Counted from the first letter of the stretch, positions 48,501 to 60,382 are shown. The stretch: DNA of 64,000 nucleotides from Diplosphaera chodatii (GCA_032358165.1 JAALGY010000032.1:1116001-1180000), one strand, 5' to 3'. Made by a program: numbers and translations. The notes: a model not told the origin generated them from the letters alone.

Positions 48501-49123
48501 AGCGTGGCCCAGTACCGCCGACCAATATTGATGCCTTCCGCCGCACAATCTGCCAGCATGGTGTCCTGCACAGACATCGGCATACAGCATCAGAGAGTGC
48601 AGGCGTGGCGTGTGCTGTCAAGCAATGACACCTGCAGACGAGAGGTGCAGCAGTGCGAACATAAACCTGCCTTGGCATCAGCGCTAAGATCCTTGAGCTC
48701 ACGGATGCACCTCGACCGCTCGCAGGGGAAAACAAGAGTAGCCAGCGCCACACGCGTCTGGGCATCAGCCTGTCGGTGATCACACGGGCCGTGACTTGTC
48801 TTATTATGCATGCATGTCGAAGCATGCAGCGCTCCGAAACCGATGTATGAGATGAGGCCACAACGGCGCACCTGGAGCTTGAGAGGGTACATGTCCTTGT
48901 AATTCCGTGCCGCCCGCAGCCGCGTGTATCTTCCATCATGCCAATGCCGCCAGCGTGCGCAGAAGATTTGCCATGAGGGGCTGCCGCTGCCAACTTCTTT
49001 GAATGCACGGCAAACGCAGCAGGCCCTTGCGAGATCAGCTGCCTCTGTGAGGTGTTCCAGGCACAATGCCAGCACAGTGGTGGGCAGGTCCAACACGTTT
49101 AGTGGTGGTGTCTCCGACGTCAT
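45532..49123 (-). CDS. FBXO21-like protein: F-box, transglutaminase-like, YccV/HspQ domains
   Basis: Probable SCF ubiquitin-ligase substrate receptor. The start MTSETPPLNVLDLPTTVLAL opens an F-box: CLEHLTEAADLARACCVC, WQIFCARW. Middle exons form the SirB1/transglutaminase-like region: FVLEDALPPAGAGLQLRGN, NRDDYYAPANSVLH, LGIPISLSVIAVAVGQRAGL and MSSVNTPGHFMAKL (about 47900-47480), and then AALGVPPSVLEAPPSAAEVL. A C-terminal YccV/HspQ-like hemimethylated-DNA-binding fold follows: VRLGRYGYKGVIYGWDERC (about 46240), then QPFYNVLVDVRQRPG and YVAQENIEVV. The last exon gives VGEHFDGIEPGGSRYIPN and ends RTLYPEDA. The domain order is that of animal FBXO21. About ten exons; boundaries are approximate between 46400 and 47300. 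Confidence 0.87.
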
Positions 49124-49417
49124 GATGCACGGGCTGGCTTGGCAAAGCGCCGGTCAAACTCGATCGATGATCAAGCTTTGATCGCCACACCATCTACACG
49201 GCGTGTGTCAGAAGTAAAAGTGCACATGGACACTCCATAAGGAGCGGAAGAAGCACGGATGAAGGTGCTGGCACGCACGTGACACATGATCAGTGCCGCG
49301 CACATGACAGAGCGGTTCAGTCATCCTTTAGAGCGATATATGCCGACGGACTGTGAGGTGGGTCTCATGTTGTTGCAACGTTGGGTTCAGGCGGTGTCAC
49401 CGTGAACCTCTGGCTGT
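49124..49417. other. Divergent intergenic region
   Basis: The space between the F-box gene start (-) and the next plus-strand gene. No element was recognised. Confidence 0.3.
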
Positions 49418-52400
49418 GTGGCCAAACGCGTGTGGGGCAGCAGAGTAGGCTTCAGCTCACAGACTTGGGTCGCGCGTTCTGGCGGAACACCGTCTGAGGA
49501 GCTACACCACGAGTTTTCAGGAAGTGCAGTGACTTGTCGTCCCTCGTACGGCACGCGATGCGCTCAGCGGCGTGAGCGCAGCCTGACGAGACTACTTCGC
49601 GACGGTAGTCTGGCAGAACCAAAGCCTGGCGGCCTGTCAGCTGCAGCTGCAGAAACTGCTTGCGTTCCAGCTGCTATGCTGTGCGAGGCGGCATGGGGCC
49701 TCGTCCACAGCACCGACGCCCGGGCAGTACACAACGGGTTTGCTACAGCACAGGTTAGACTCGTTTTCGACAGCATTGTTGGGAGTTCTTGCCTGTCTCT
49801 CTCTTGTGTTGGACTGCAATATGGAGTGTGGATTACAGCAGTGGCTGCATGAGGCCAGCAGATGTTGTGTTTGGGTTTGCTATCTGCGCACCGTGCACTG
49901 CCTGCATGCGCAAGTTAAGAATTGCAGCTCCGGTGGCCAGTATGCTGCAAGGGCTGCTGTCTGCTCTGGCGGTGCAGTACCACCCAGCATTGGCGGGCTG
50001 CAGCGGTGTGCTTGATGGCCTTCCGCTAACCTCCGGGCTGCAGGTGCGGTAATGGTGGTGGTCACCAATGGGTGCGCCGGCATTCACTCTTGAGGTCAGC
50101 GACAGCGCTGACCTCGCGACGATACGGCCGCGAGAGGGCAGTCTCATCCTTGTCGAGCGCTTCTCGCCGACAGAGGTGGTGCTGCGGCTAAGGCCTGAGG
50201 GTGACAGCCCTGGCATATCGCCACGTGCAGCCACAGCGGCACCAGCTGCGTCAACGTCAGCTGCAGCGGACAAAACAGCCGTCACGGTGTCAGGGGAACA
50301 GCCTGCACAGACAGAGGACACTACTACGAAGCCAGACAGCACTGAGGACGGTAAGCACTCTGCACCAATGATGAGCCCTGCGATGTGTAGCAGGGCACAG
50401 CAACTGGGTTAGAAGGTGTAGGTCGTTCGTGACGAGACCTGAGCATTTCATGTGTCTCCTGCCCAGATGTGGAGCGTGTCAGCTCAAACATCACGGCAGA
50501 GCAGCTGTCGGCCGCACAATCAGCAGTGCAGCGTGCAATCCGTGGCCTTACAGGCCCTGAAGCCGCACGCGTGTTGGATGCCGACGGTGCTGCACTGCAG
50601 TGCCATGCTGCCCTTATGTGTGTTATGATGCCAGGATTGACACGCCACTCAGTTGCCAACTGATGACCGACAGATGCCCTCTTGACCTGTAACAGGCGCA
50701 AGCCATGGCTCAGGGCGTGGCGGCACGCAGCTGTCTCGGCAGTCGTCCAAAGAGACGCCAGGTGGCAGCCCCTGGGCGCTGTCGCCCGACAGCACGCCTG
50801 GCCACAGCCCGCGCCTGCCCCGCGGGGTACCACCCGACCAGCAGCGCAGAGTGGCCGGCGGCCCCGCGCGCGCCAGCGTCGCCTCGCAGTCCTGGAACGA
50901 GCGCCAGACGACAGCCAGCCGTGACAGCTGGGCGGGCGGCAGCGCGCGCCGACGCTCAGCGGGCCAGCTCAGCCGCCACAGCAGCGGCATGCGCTCGCCG
51001 ACAACGCTGAGCAGCCCCGCAGAGCGGGATGCGCTGTCCGCTGCCAGTGGCGCCGGCGCTGCTTTCCGCCCCAGGTATGGCGCCCCGGAGTGGCACCCCC
51101 ACCACCAGCAGCAGGCCCAGCACGCAGCCGCGCACTCGCAGCCACCGCTGGCGCACCGCAGGCATGTGCCGCCGCCGCCGCCGCCGCCTCCGCTACGGGG
51201 CCGCCAGCCCGCGCTGCCCACAGCTGCATTCGGCAGCCCCTCGCACATGCTGTCGCAGGTCAAGCGAGGCATGGACGGCGACGCCATCCTGCAGCAGGCC
51301 CAGGTGATGCTCTCATTGCAGTTAATGGGAGTCCTCTCAATGACATTCGCCAGCTGAGCTGTGCATAGCAGTCTGCAGCTGACGAGACTACGGATGTGTG
51401 GCTCCGTGTGCAATCCTTCTTCACCCTTCAGACCTATGTTGACAGGCGCGAGCGCTGCGTAACGGCGCCCTAGCGGCAACACGGCCAATCACACACGAAG
51501 CCTTCGAGTTTTGGCATGACGACGGTGGGGGCAGCGGCCTCGAATCGCACGGCTCCCGTGAGGGCGCTGCCGCCTTGTCCAATCTTCAGGTCTGGACATG
51601 ATCTTGCGACCGTCATGCTACCTGAAGTCGACTGCAACAGCCTTGCTGTGGTCGAAACTGGCAATTATTACTTGAGATGTTAGGATGTGCGGGTTTACAT
51701 TGCTGCTGCACACGTTGCAGGTGGACGAGGCAGCGCAAGCTGTGGCACAGTGGTCCGCGCTGCGCAGCGGCTGCGCATCACCCCCAGCGCAACAGCGTGA
51801 TCAGCTGGTCCAGCAGTCACGGCAGCAGCACCAGCAGTTGCCGCATAGCCGGCTGCATGAGCCATCCTTGCACATGACTGACTCTGCCACGCTGGACTTT
51901 GGGGCGCAGTATGGTACACAGCTGACAGCACAGCAGCAACCCTGGTCGTACCAACAGCAGCAGCCAACTCAGCCGCAGCAGCTCCAGCAAGACGTCCAAC
52001 AGCAGCATGGTCAGCGGCAGAGGCTGCAGGTGTGCGGTTGTGCAGCTGAGTTTCTGACACGCTCTGCTGGCTGAAGTATCCTGATGCATGCGGGACATGC
52101 ATGGCGAGCAAAACGCCATCAGTCCTGGCATGGGTGTATACAACATAATAATGCCCGTGCACTCTTGATGCAGTGGTGGGCTGAACCCAGTAGCCAAGAA
52201 GCGATCGACAGCGGTGGCAGCGGCGGCGGCGGCAGCACAAATACCGGGGCACGCAGCCTGCGGCTTGACAGCTGGCCGCCGCCGCCACAGCCGACCCTAA
52301 GTGCGCAGGAGGCAGCGCTGGCCGCTATGCAGCACGCTGCTCAGCAGGCCGCGCAGCTGGCAGCCAACTACGGCTCGTCCCTCGCTTTACAGGTGCTGGC

Positions 52401-53629
52401 TCTGCTCGGCCATTATCTGTCGAACTTCACGTGTATGTGGCCATGATGACTGTTGCAACATTCTGCTTCCATGCTAACACCGACTAACGAGTCATGATTC
52501 GCGAGTCCTGTAGACCTTCTGATATCGGAGCTGCTGCGCAGGGATCCGCTGGGCCAGCGTCAGACCTCATGCGGCAGATCGAGGAGCGGGAGGCGCAGCA
52601 CAGTGGGCATTCGGCGCCCTTGGGCGCTGCAGGGTGGGCCCCGTCACCGCCCACAGTCAGCGCCCCACCTCGGCAGGGCCTGTACAGCAGCACAGGCAGT
52701 GGGGCCTCTGCGGACCTGCACGCCGCCACCGCGGCGGCGTGGCAGGGCAGCGCCAGCATGCAGCGGGACCTGGAGCGACAAGCCAGCGACCCGCCGACAA
52801 CCATGGTGGGCAACACCTCTGTGTCAGCGCTGATCAGCGACTGACGCAGCGCAGTCCTGCACGCTGCCTTACTGCACCATCACTCGATGTGCTGTCCATG
52901 GATACGACCGTCATCGGACATGTTGAGGCCGCAGTAGGTGCTAGGAGGTCAGCGGCAACATTCTGATGCCACACTCCACTTTGCAGGGCACATCTGGCGG
53001 GCTGGGCATGCCACGCTTCTCAACCATGCGCACCCGCGCTCTCAGCGACGATGACTATCGGCACATGCGCCCATCGTCCGCAGGGGTGAGCTGCTCAGAT
53101 GGGACTGCCGTTCCAGAGGGGAGCATGTTGCATCCCGGTGCTGGCGGACTGTGATGACGATGCAACACACTTTCATGCAGGAGGCCCATGCACCCTCGCT
53201 GCGCCAGTCGGTGCGCACTTCCAGCTTACAGACGCCCAGACCCACAACCTCCGCGGCCCAGCCACCACCGCCCAGCTTTGCGATATCGCTTGCAGGTGAG
53301 GATCTGCTGAGCAGTTGTCGGAACGATGCGCATCCGAGTAACAGTGCTGTGAAGTTTCTGTTTCCTGTACTCTGCATTCAAAACCAGTGCAGGGATGACC
53401 CCGATGACGTGCTGTCGCAGATCAAGTGTTTCAGGCGTCCAAGGCCTGGTCCCTCTCTAGTGCTGACGCAGAGCTGCTGTCGCGACCTGGCACTGCCTCG
53501 GCTTCGGCGGCGTCCCCACAGCCCATCCCATTATCCTCCGCTCCCACTGACCCTGCAGATGTAGCGTCCGACATGCCCGTCTTCCCCATCAACCCACAAA
53601 TGTTTGATTTCTTGGACGATAATCAATAG
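49418..53629 (+). CDS. Large disordered Gln/Ser/Pro/Ala-rich protein, unknown
   Basis: A run of plus-strand exons with consistent composition. Early exons: SLTRLLRDGSLAEPKPGGL (49580), LEVSDSADLATIRPREGSL with ILVERFSPTEVVLRLRP (50080-50200), and ERVSSNITAEQLSAAQSAVQ (50470). A long Ser/Arg/Pro/His-rich exon (50700-51300) includes an octaproline and HHQQQAQHAAAHSQ. Gln-rich exons follow (51720-52030, with QQQQPTQPQQLQQ), then LSAQEAALAAMQHAAQQAAQ (52300), DLMRQIEEREAQ (52565), and a final exon with PGTASASAASPQ ending FPINPQMFDFLDDNQ at 53629. No folded domain is secure. A PDZ-like stretch in another frame near 51310 is noted separately. The start (GTG at the ORF edge) is not defined; a first exon is probably missing. 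Possibly a transcription or RNA-binding scaffold, but that is a guess. Confidence 0.5.
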
Positions 53630-54432
53630 ACACGTTTGAGGCATGTAGCCCACTTTCTCAGTCCGTGCTGCCGGCAGCTTGCTCAGTGTGTATGTTGGGT
53701 TGTGATCTGTGATCAAATTTGGCGAGATTGTCGAGCTAATCGTGATACACCTCCACGGCTGGAATGTTGGTGCGTCAGAGGTTGTGCCCTGTGCGCATGG
53801 TAGGCGTACATCAGCTTTGATTGTTCTGATACGGTACCGTATTGCATGCCCCTCGTTGCAACCACCATGTTTCCCGGTTTGTGTAAACGCCCAATTTGCC
53901 ATCTGATGGTGCATGCTGCCGCAGCCTTGTATGCAAGAGCACCTCCCAGCAGCCTGTCAAGCACACACGTACTGTGATAGGCAGCGCTTTGACGACTCCC
54001 AGCTCATCTCACGTGTCAATGCTGGTAGCACTAGGCAATTCCGCCATTCCGCCATAGGTTTGCCTGGCGGCTGGCCCCGGGGGCATATGCAGTTCAACGG
54101 GAAACCAAGATGAAACCCAAGATCCACTGTGGGTGCACTTCACAGATTGCAGCCCGTTGCACGGAGGTATTGTTCTAAGCACTGATCAAGATGGTAAGCG
54201 TGGATCTCAGCTCGGTCCGCTCTGTTGCGCCGGTCGGCCGGGCCTTCACCACGTCGAGACCGAAGCGGCCTTGCCGTGCAAGTCCGAGGTGCAGCACGCA
54301 TGACCCCTGAACAGGCTGTGTAAGCTGGAGCTGATCCTCACATGCAACCTGGCGGCGTTCAATGGGTCGGGTGGCCCTGATCACAAAAGTTGCACCTTTG
54401 GATGCTGTCCTTATGCAGTCAGTGCACCGGCA
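53630..54432. other. Intergenic upstream of the repeat-exon gene
   Basis: About 800 bases. A short plus-strand ORF at about 54191 (MVSVDLSSVRSVAPVGRAF) resembles a transit peptide but could not be phased to the next exon. It may be chance, or an alternative first exon. Nothing else is supported. Confidence 0.35.
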
Positions 54433-57400
54433 ATGAACACTTACACACGCATCGTCGCTGGCTCCTACCGCAGGTCTGTCGTTGTGCGCGCTGCTGGGGA
54501 TGCCGAGGAGGATTTCACAGTGGTAAGCCGCCGTGGGCTGCTCGCCGCCGCGGCTGCTGCCATGGCGGTAGGCCTGGTGCCAGCTGCCGACGCCAAGGTT
54601 GCGCAGAAGGCTCCGGACCCGTACGAGGTGCGCGGCAGGCGGCTGTGGCGCTCATCTGCGATCGAACCTCAGTGGGCGGCGTCTGATGCACCTGATGAGA
54701 CGCCACCCAATCCGTGGTGTCCATGCATGATGCAGGAGCTGCAGAAGATCCTCAAGGAGCGGGGTCAGGACAACAAGGGGCTGCTGTCGTCCTTCCAGCA
54801 GACGCAGGGCGCCGCCAAGAAGGTGACAAAGCAGCGTTGCAGCCTGAACGTCTGAGCCAGAATGGCTGGAGCCAGGCCACTCCACTGCGACTGGCAAAGG
54901 CTGCAGGCAAGAACAAGCCAAGAAGTGACGCGACTGCATGCCCCTACACGGCGAATATCAAATGGCCGAAGCTCTCAACTGCAGGCAGCAGGCGGAGCTG
55001 CGTCAACTGCCAAATCCGCTGCGGACAAGGCGCCACAGCCGCTGTTTGGCAAGGGCAAGCCGGCGGGTCCCATTGTGCCAAACCCGCTGGCCGGCAAGGG
55101 CAAGCCGGCGGGTCCCAGCATCCCAAACCCGCTGGCCGGCAAGGGCAAGCCGGCGGGCCCCAGCATCCCGAACCCGCTGGCTGGGAAGGGCAAGCCAGCG
55201 GGCGGCCTCAGCGCGCTTGCGCCCCGCACGCCCGTTAACAAGCCCAAGCCCAAGCCCGCGGGTGTGTGCCGTGAGCAAGGAAGCACTCCTTTGCTAGTGT
55301 GTGTCATATGTCGAACCTGGACATCCATACATACCGATGCTGATACTGGCCAGGAGGTGACGTCAACCCGGGGCTGCTGGCGGGGGCGGGTCTGGCGGTC
55401 CTGGCGGCCGTCAGCAGCCTGGGTGGCGGCAAGGGCAAGGCGGTCGATGAGGCTGCACAGAAGGCAAAGGTGTGGTATGCATCCAGCACTGCACTTATGG
55501 CCTCCACAGACGCGATAGAGGTTGCCACCATGCGCATGAAGCGTACAGCTATCGCTAAAGTGCATGCCGGGCCTGCACCAGGCCGGCTCGCAGCGCCTTG
55601 GGCAAGCGGCCAAGAAGCCTCTGTCCAAGTTTGGCACGCAGCGCACCTCCAGCCCTGCCAAGGTGATCCACCTGCAGGTGGATTCTCAACCCGCATGATG
55701 TTTGTGGGTGACTCTGCAAATTACTCTACCAACGCCGCCAGGTCATGGCGGTGTGCTGCACACTCATCCGGCTCCACTGCCTGCATGCAGGGCACGAAGC
55801 AGTTGCAGAACAAGGCGGAGCTGGGCACACGGCGGCTTGGGCAAAAGGCCAAGGCCGCTGCCAAGCCCGTGGCCAAGGCTGCCCAGCGGGCTGCTCCCAG
55901 CGGCGGCGGCCTGTTTGGCAGGAAGCCCGGTGAGCCAGTTGTCAGACAGTGGTGTGCTCCAGTGTGCCAGCTCCCAGATCATTGAGATTACAAACGCGGG
56001 GTGCAGCGGCCTGGCCATGATCCTGGTGTGCTCCTGGCACTGCAGCTGCCGCACCACCAAAGGCACCAAGCGGCGGCGGCCTGTTCGGCAGGAAGCCGGG
56101 TGAGGCGGTCGTCCTGTCTCGATGATGCGCACCTTGCAGCCACTGCATTCGCACCGCAAGCAACAGAAGGCGCAGGGGAGTCCGTGGTCGGGCAGCAGCA
56201 AGCAAAACGGTCATGTTCCACCACTGCAGCTGCCGCAGCCTCGAAAGCGCCCAAGGCAGCGGCGAGGGTGGCACAGGGAGCGCAGAAGGGTGCTCAGCGC
56301 GCCGCCACGCAGGCGGACAAGAAGAGCGGCGGCTTTGGTGGCCTCGCCGCTGCTGGCATCGCAGCCATTGCCGGCCTGGCGCTGGTGCTGGGCGGCGGCG
56401 GCGGCAGCAATGCCCCCAAGGAAGCTGTGAAGCAGGTACCAGTGCTGGAGCTGCGACGCCAAGATGCAGGTCAATGATGCACAACTTACAGGACGGGTGT
56501 GCTTCTGCTCCTCGATTAGATAAGTCGTCATGGACGCTACATCAGCTGTTTTCATATGGCAGGCGGCGCCGGATCTTGTGCAGCAGGGCCAGAAGGCTGG
56601 CCTGGGCGAGCAGACGCCCAGCAAGCAGGATGCCAGCAAGGCTGCAAGTTCAGGTGAATGCGGCTTTGTATTGCATGCACCTTCGTGACCTGGGTGTCAC
56701 AGTCGAAATGGGGACAATGGCAACACACTACGGCGAGCAAGGCTCCTGAGGGGCTGCTGTTCTGCATGTGCAGCCGTGGGCCAGGCCCAGGAAGCAGCCA
56801 GCACAGGTACTGATGGTGCATAGCTGAAAGTGAACGTTTTCCGTTCCCTTGGGTCGTAGTGCATGGTTGACAAAAAGGAAGGCCAATACACGGCGTATCT
56901 GACGCCCCATCGACATGGTGCACGTGCGTATGGTTGCAGCTGTGTCAAAGGCAAAGGATGCCGCCCCCACCCCGCCAAAGCGCCTGGATGCCTCCAGCAT
57001 CGCTGCAGCACGTGAGCCGGCACCACACTCTCATGCTTAGGCTGACCATGGCATGTGTTCGTTTGATGCTGCACAGCTATTCTTCCGCACTGTCGTTAAG
57101 GCTCTTACTAGCCTTACATGCTAACAACGTGCTGAATGACTGTGCAGTTGAGAAGGCAAAGGACGCCGCACCATCGCCTCAGGCTGCAAAGTCGGCTGCA
57201 GACAAAGGTGCGACAGCAGTCGAGCTCCGTACTCTCCAAATCTGCATGTGCCGACGTCAGTCCGTGCCAATGCCAGCTACCTATGCACACACGTGCCAGC
57301 TAGGTCTTTTACATCAGCAGCAGCACTTGGCCATGCCGCACAGCTGAATGCTTGCGTCTCCTGTGCAGCTGTGACGACAGCAAAGGCGGCAGCAGACAAG

Positions 57401-60382
57401 GTGCCCACGCCGGCTGCGCCCGCGCCACCCTCGGATGTCCTCGAGGCAGCCAAGGCGGTCCAGGACGCCGTGCCAAAGCCGTCAACTGTCGTGGACGCAG
57501 CAAAGGACGGTGAGCCTTGTTTCTGCACGGGCGAATGACTTGCCAGGCTGGCACCTAGTAGCGAAGCATGCTGTCCAAGTGCCAACACCAAGTGGTGCGT
57601 GTGCGTCCTTGCAGCTGTGTCTACAGTCAAGGCGGCAGCAGACAAGGCGCCCACACCAGGCGCGCCTGCGCCGCCGCAGGATGCCAAGAAGGCTGCTGAC
57701 ACAGGTGTTGAAATACTGAACCTGTCTTACTGATAGCTGCAGGGACACCTATGTGAAGCCTGCATCAGTCTGCACGTCACAACTGTTGCTATGTCAGCAC
57801 TAGTTTCCGCTGGCGCCTGCCTGCTCCGTGCCGCAAAGTCAGCTGCTTGCACGCCCGCGTGCAGCGACATCAGCAGCGAAGACTGCGGCAGCAAAGGCAC
57901 CCACGCCGGATGTGCCCACGCCACCATCGGGTGTGCGGGAGGCAGCCAAGGCGGTTCAGGATGCTGTGCCTACACCATCGGCTATTGTGCAAGCAGCAAA
58001 GGACGGTGCGCCTCCATTCTGCATGGAAATTGGTCGCCATCCTTGCAGCTAGCTGAAAGCCAGGCGTTTTGGCGAGGGTCTTGTACGCCTGTTTGCAGCC
58101 GTGTCAGCAATAAAGACGGCAGCAGACAAGGCGCCCACACCGGACGCGCCTGCGCCGCCGCAGGGTGCCAAGGAGGCTGCTGACACAGGTGTTGAGACAC
58201 TGAACCTGTGTCTGATAGCTGCAGCGACATATATGGCAAGCCTGCATCAGTGCAGGCTACTGATGATACAATCTCAGGACTAGTTTCCACTGGCGCCTAG
58301 CAGTCTTTCCCCCGCGTGTTGAGAATGTCAGCTGCTTGTATGCCCGCGTGCAGCTGTATCAGCAGCGAAGACTGCAGCAGAAAAGGCACCCACACCGGAA
58401 GCGCCCACGCCACCGTCGGATGTGCGGGAGGCAACCAAGGCGGTCCAGGATGCTGTGCCCACACCATCGGGTATTGTGCAAGCAGCAAAGGACGGTGAGC
58501 CTCGGTCCTGCGACTGGTTACAATGCTTGCAGCTAGCTGATGCAAAGCGAATCGTTTGTGTGTTGCAAGGGTTTTGTGCGCCTGTTTGCAGCCATTTCAG
58601 CACTGACGACCACAGCGGATAAGGCGCCCACACCAGACGCACCTGCGCCACCGCAGGATGCCAAGAAGGCTGCTGACACAGGTATGTAAAGCCTGCAATC
58701 TGTCCTGCTGACAGGTGCGTGCATGTGACACCTGCATCAGTCCGGCTACCAACATTGCTATGTCAGCACTGCTGTCCGCTGGTGCCTAGCAGCCTTGTCT
58801 CCGTGCCACAAAGTCAGCTGCTTGCATGCCCACGTGCAGCCACATCAGCAGCGAGGACTGCAGCAGACAAGGCACCCACACCGGATGTGCCCACGCCACC
58901 ATCGGATGTGCGGGAGGCAGCCAAGTCAGTTCAGGATGCTCTGCCTACGCCATCAGCTATTGTGCAAGCAGCAAAGGACGGTGAGTTTCGATTCTGCATG
59001 GAGACTATTTGCAATGCTCGCAGCCAGCCGCAAAGCGTATTAAATTTGTGTTGCAAGGGTTTTGTGCGCCTGTTTGCAGCTGTATCAGCAGTAACGACGG
59101 CAGCAGACAAGGCACCCACACCGGACGCACCTGCGCCGCCGCAGGATGCTAAGAAGGCTGCTGACACAGGTGTGCCGAAACGGATCACATCTCAATATTG
59201 CATGACCTGCAGGCTGCAACAGCATTGTCCATAACCCACTGCTACTTCTGTAGTGCCTCTGTGCCAGCAGCTAGCAGCACTTCTCAGCCGGAGAGCGTTG
59301 AAGTCAGTTGCTTGCCTGCTGTGCAGCTGCATCAGCAGTGAAGACTGCCGCGGACAAGGTGCCCACACCGCGGACGCCTGCGCCGCAACAGGCAGTGCCT
59401 CAGGCTGCCTCTGCGCTCAAGGACGCTGTGCCCGGGCCATCAAAGGTCGCCGAGGCAGCAAAGGATGGTGAGGCAATGGTCCTGCATAGGCACGTCCAGA
59501 GCCTGATAACGTGATGATGTGGAGGGTCGCTGAGCTGGCTGGTCGTAGGGAGTCTCCATGGAGCCAGCACCGGTCCAATGTGCTGTTCTCAATGCAGCGG
59601 CCGCAAATGTGAAGCCTGAGGTGCCCTCGGTGCCCAACCCAGCATCGCCGGAGGTGAAGCAGGCTGCATCGCAGGCCGTGCAGGCTGTAAAGGTGGGCCA
59701 CTGTAGCAAACCTGCCGCAGATGCTAGCTACAGCGAGCAAATGGCTTGTCAGCTGGTGCGGACCTGTCTGCAGCTGTGTGCACAGGGCAAGGAGGCCTCG
59801 GCGGTGGAGGCGGCTGCACCTGCTGCACCCAACGCCATCCTGCTGGGTCTAGCAGCAGCAGGGCTGGCAGGGGCAGGTAGGCACAATGTTACACATGAGA
59901 CAGCACTTCAGCGTTGTTGCCCCACTGTGCTGCAATCGTGGCTGTTGCTGTGTTTGTCGTGTGAGCGTATATACCACATGCCGGGTGCAGTTCCTGTACT
60001 GCAACACATGCAAGACCTGGAATGCTGCGCAGGCGTGGTAGCACTCCAGGGTTCTGGTGGTGGCGTGTCCAGCAGTGGCACCGGCGGATCCGAAGCACCG
60101 GCGCCACCAGCGCAAACATCGGGGGATCCCGCCGAGGACGCAAAGAAGCGTGCTAACGAGGCGCGCCAGTGGATCGAGGCCTGGCGCAGTGAGTTGCCTC
60201 GGTCTTTGCTGACCTCCAATAACCCAGACGGGGACGTGTCGCCTATGTAATGCTCCAACCATAGATCGTGCACTCATGGGTGTGCATTCTGTCATTTCAC
60301 GCCCTTGTAAATGTACCCAGCTACACACAGGTCTAGCATAGCGTAACATATCGACGTTCTTGCTGCAGGCAAGCAGAAGTGA
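54433..60382 (+). CDS. Putative thylakoid-targeted repeat protein with tandemly duplicated exons
   Basis: The N terminus MNTYTRIVAGSYRRSVVVRA suits a plastid transit peptide. It is followed by VSRRGLLAAAAAAMAVGLVP and AADA, a twin-arginine-like thylakoid signal with an Ala-x-Ala end. The mature part begins with a helix (ELQKILKERGQDNKGLLSSF), then three and a half GKGKPAGPSIPNPLA repeats (55048-55203). Lys/Ala-rich exons (KAKAAAKPVAKAAQRAAPSG) and two hydrophobic stretches, AAAGIAAIAGLALVLGG (about 56350) and AILLGLAAAGLAGAG (about 59835), frame an array of exons. A-type exons (141 nt; DVREAAKAVQDAVPTPS) alternate with B-type exons (90 nt; KAPTPDAPAPPQDAKKA). All array introns are phase 1. 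Two ends are possible: a readthrough stop at 60250, or splicing at 60188 to a last exon giving SKQK and stop at 60382. Function unknown. Confidence 0.7.
55048..55203 (+). repeat. 45-bp coding tandem repeat (15-residue unit)
   Basis: Units at 55048-55092, 55093-55137 and 55138-55182, with a partial unit at 55183-55203. They encode GKGKPAGPIVPNPLA, then GKGKPAGPSIPNPLA twice, then GKGKPAG. DNA identity between units is high. Confidence 0.92.
57369..59467 (+). repeat. Tandem array of ~490-bp two-exon units
   Basis: Five A exons, each exactly 141 nt: 57369-57509, 57865-58005, 58354-58494, 58840-58980 and 59327-59467. Four B exons, each exactly 90 nt: 57615-57704, 58099-58188, 58592-58681 and 59080-59169. 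Start-to-start spacing of A exons is 496, 489, 486 and 487 bases. Introns are alike between units, for example the shared AAGTCAGCTGCTTGC-type stretch before A exons and the GGGTTTTGTGCGCCTGTTTGCAG-type end before B exons, so whole units were duplicated. Confidence 0.95.
60306..60310 (+). terminator. TGTAA motif near the end of the repeat-exon gene
   Basis: TGTAA lies 56 bases after the readthrough stop at 60250. If this is the poly(A) signal it favours that stop over the spliced ending at 60382. Confidence 0.3.

Noticed and set aside
57369..59467. Regular repeats considered as a CRISPR-like array or satellite
   Set aside because: Units are ~490 bp with conserved splice sites and exact exon lengths that keep one reading frame. 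This is coding exon duplication in a eukaryotic gene.
54433..60382. Naming the repeat protein an EPYC1/CsLinker-type Rubisco linker
   Set aside because: Only the general architecture matches; no shared motif was seen and the twin-arginine-like signal points to the thylakoid rather than the stroma.
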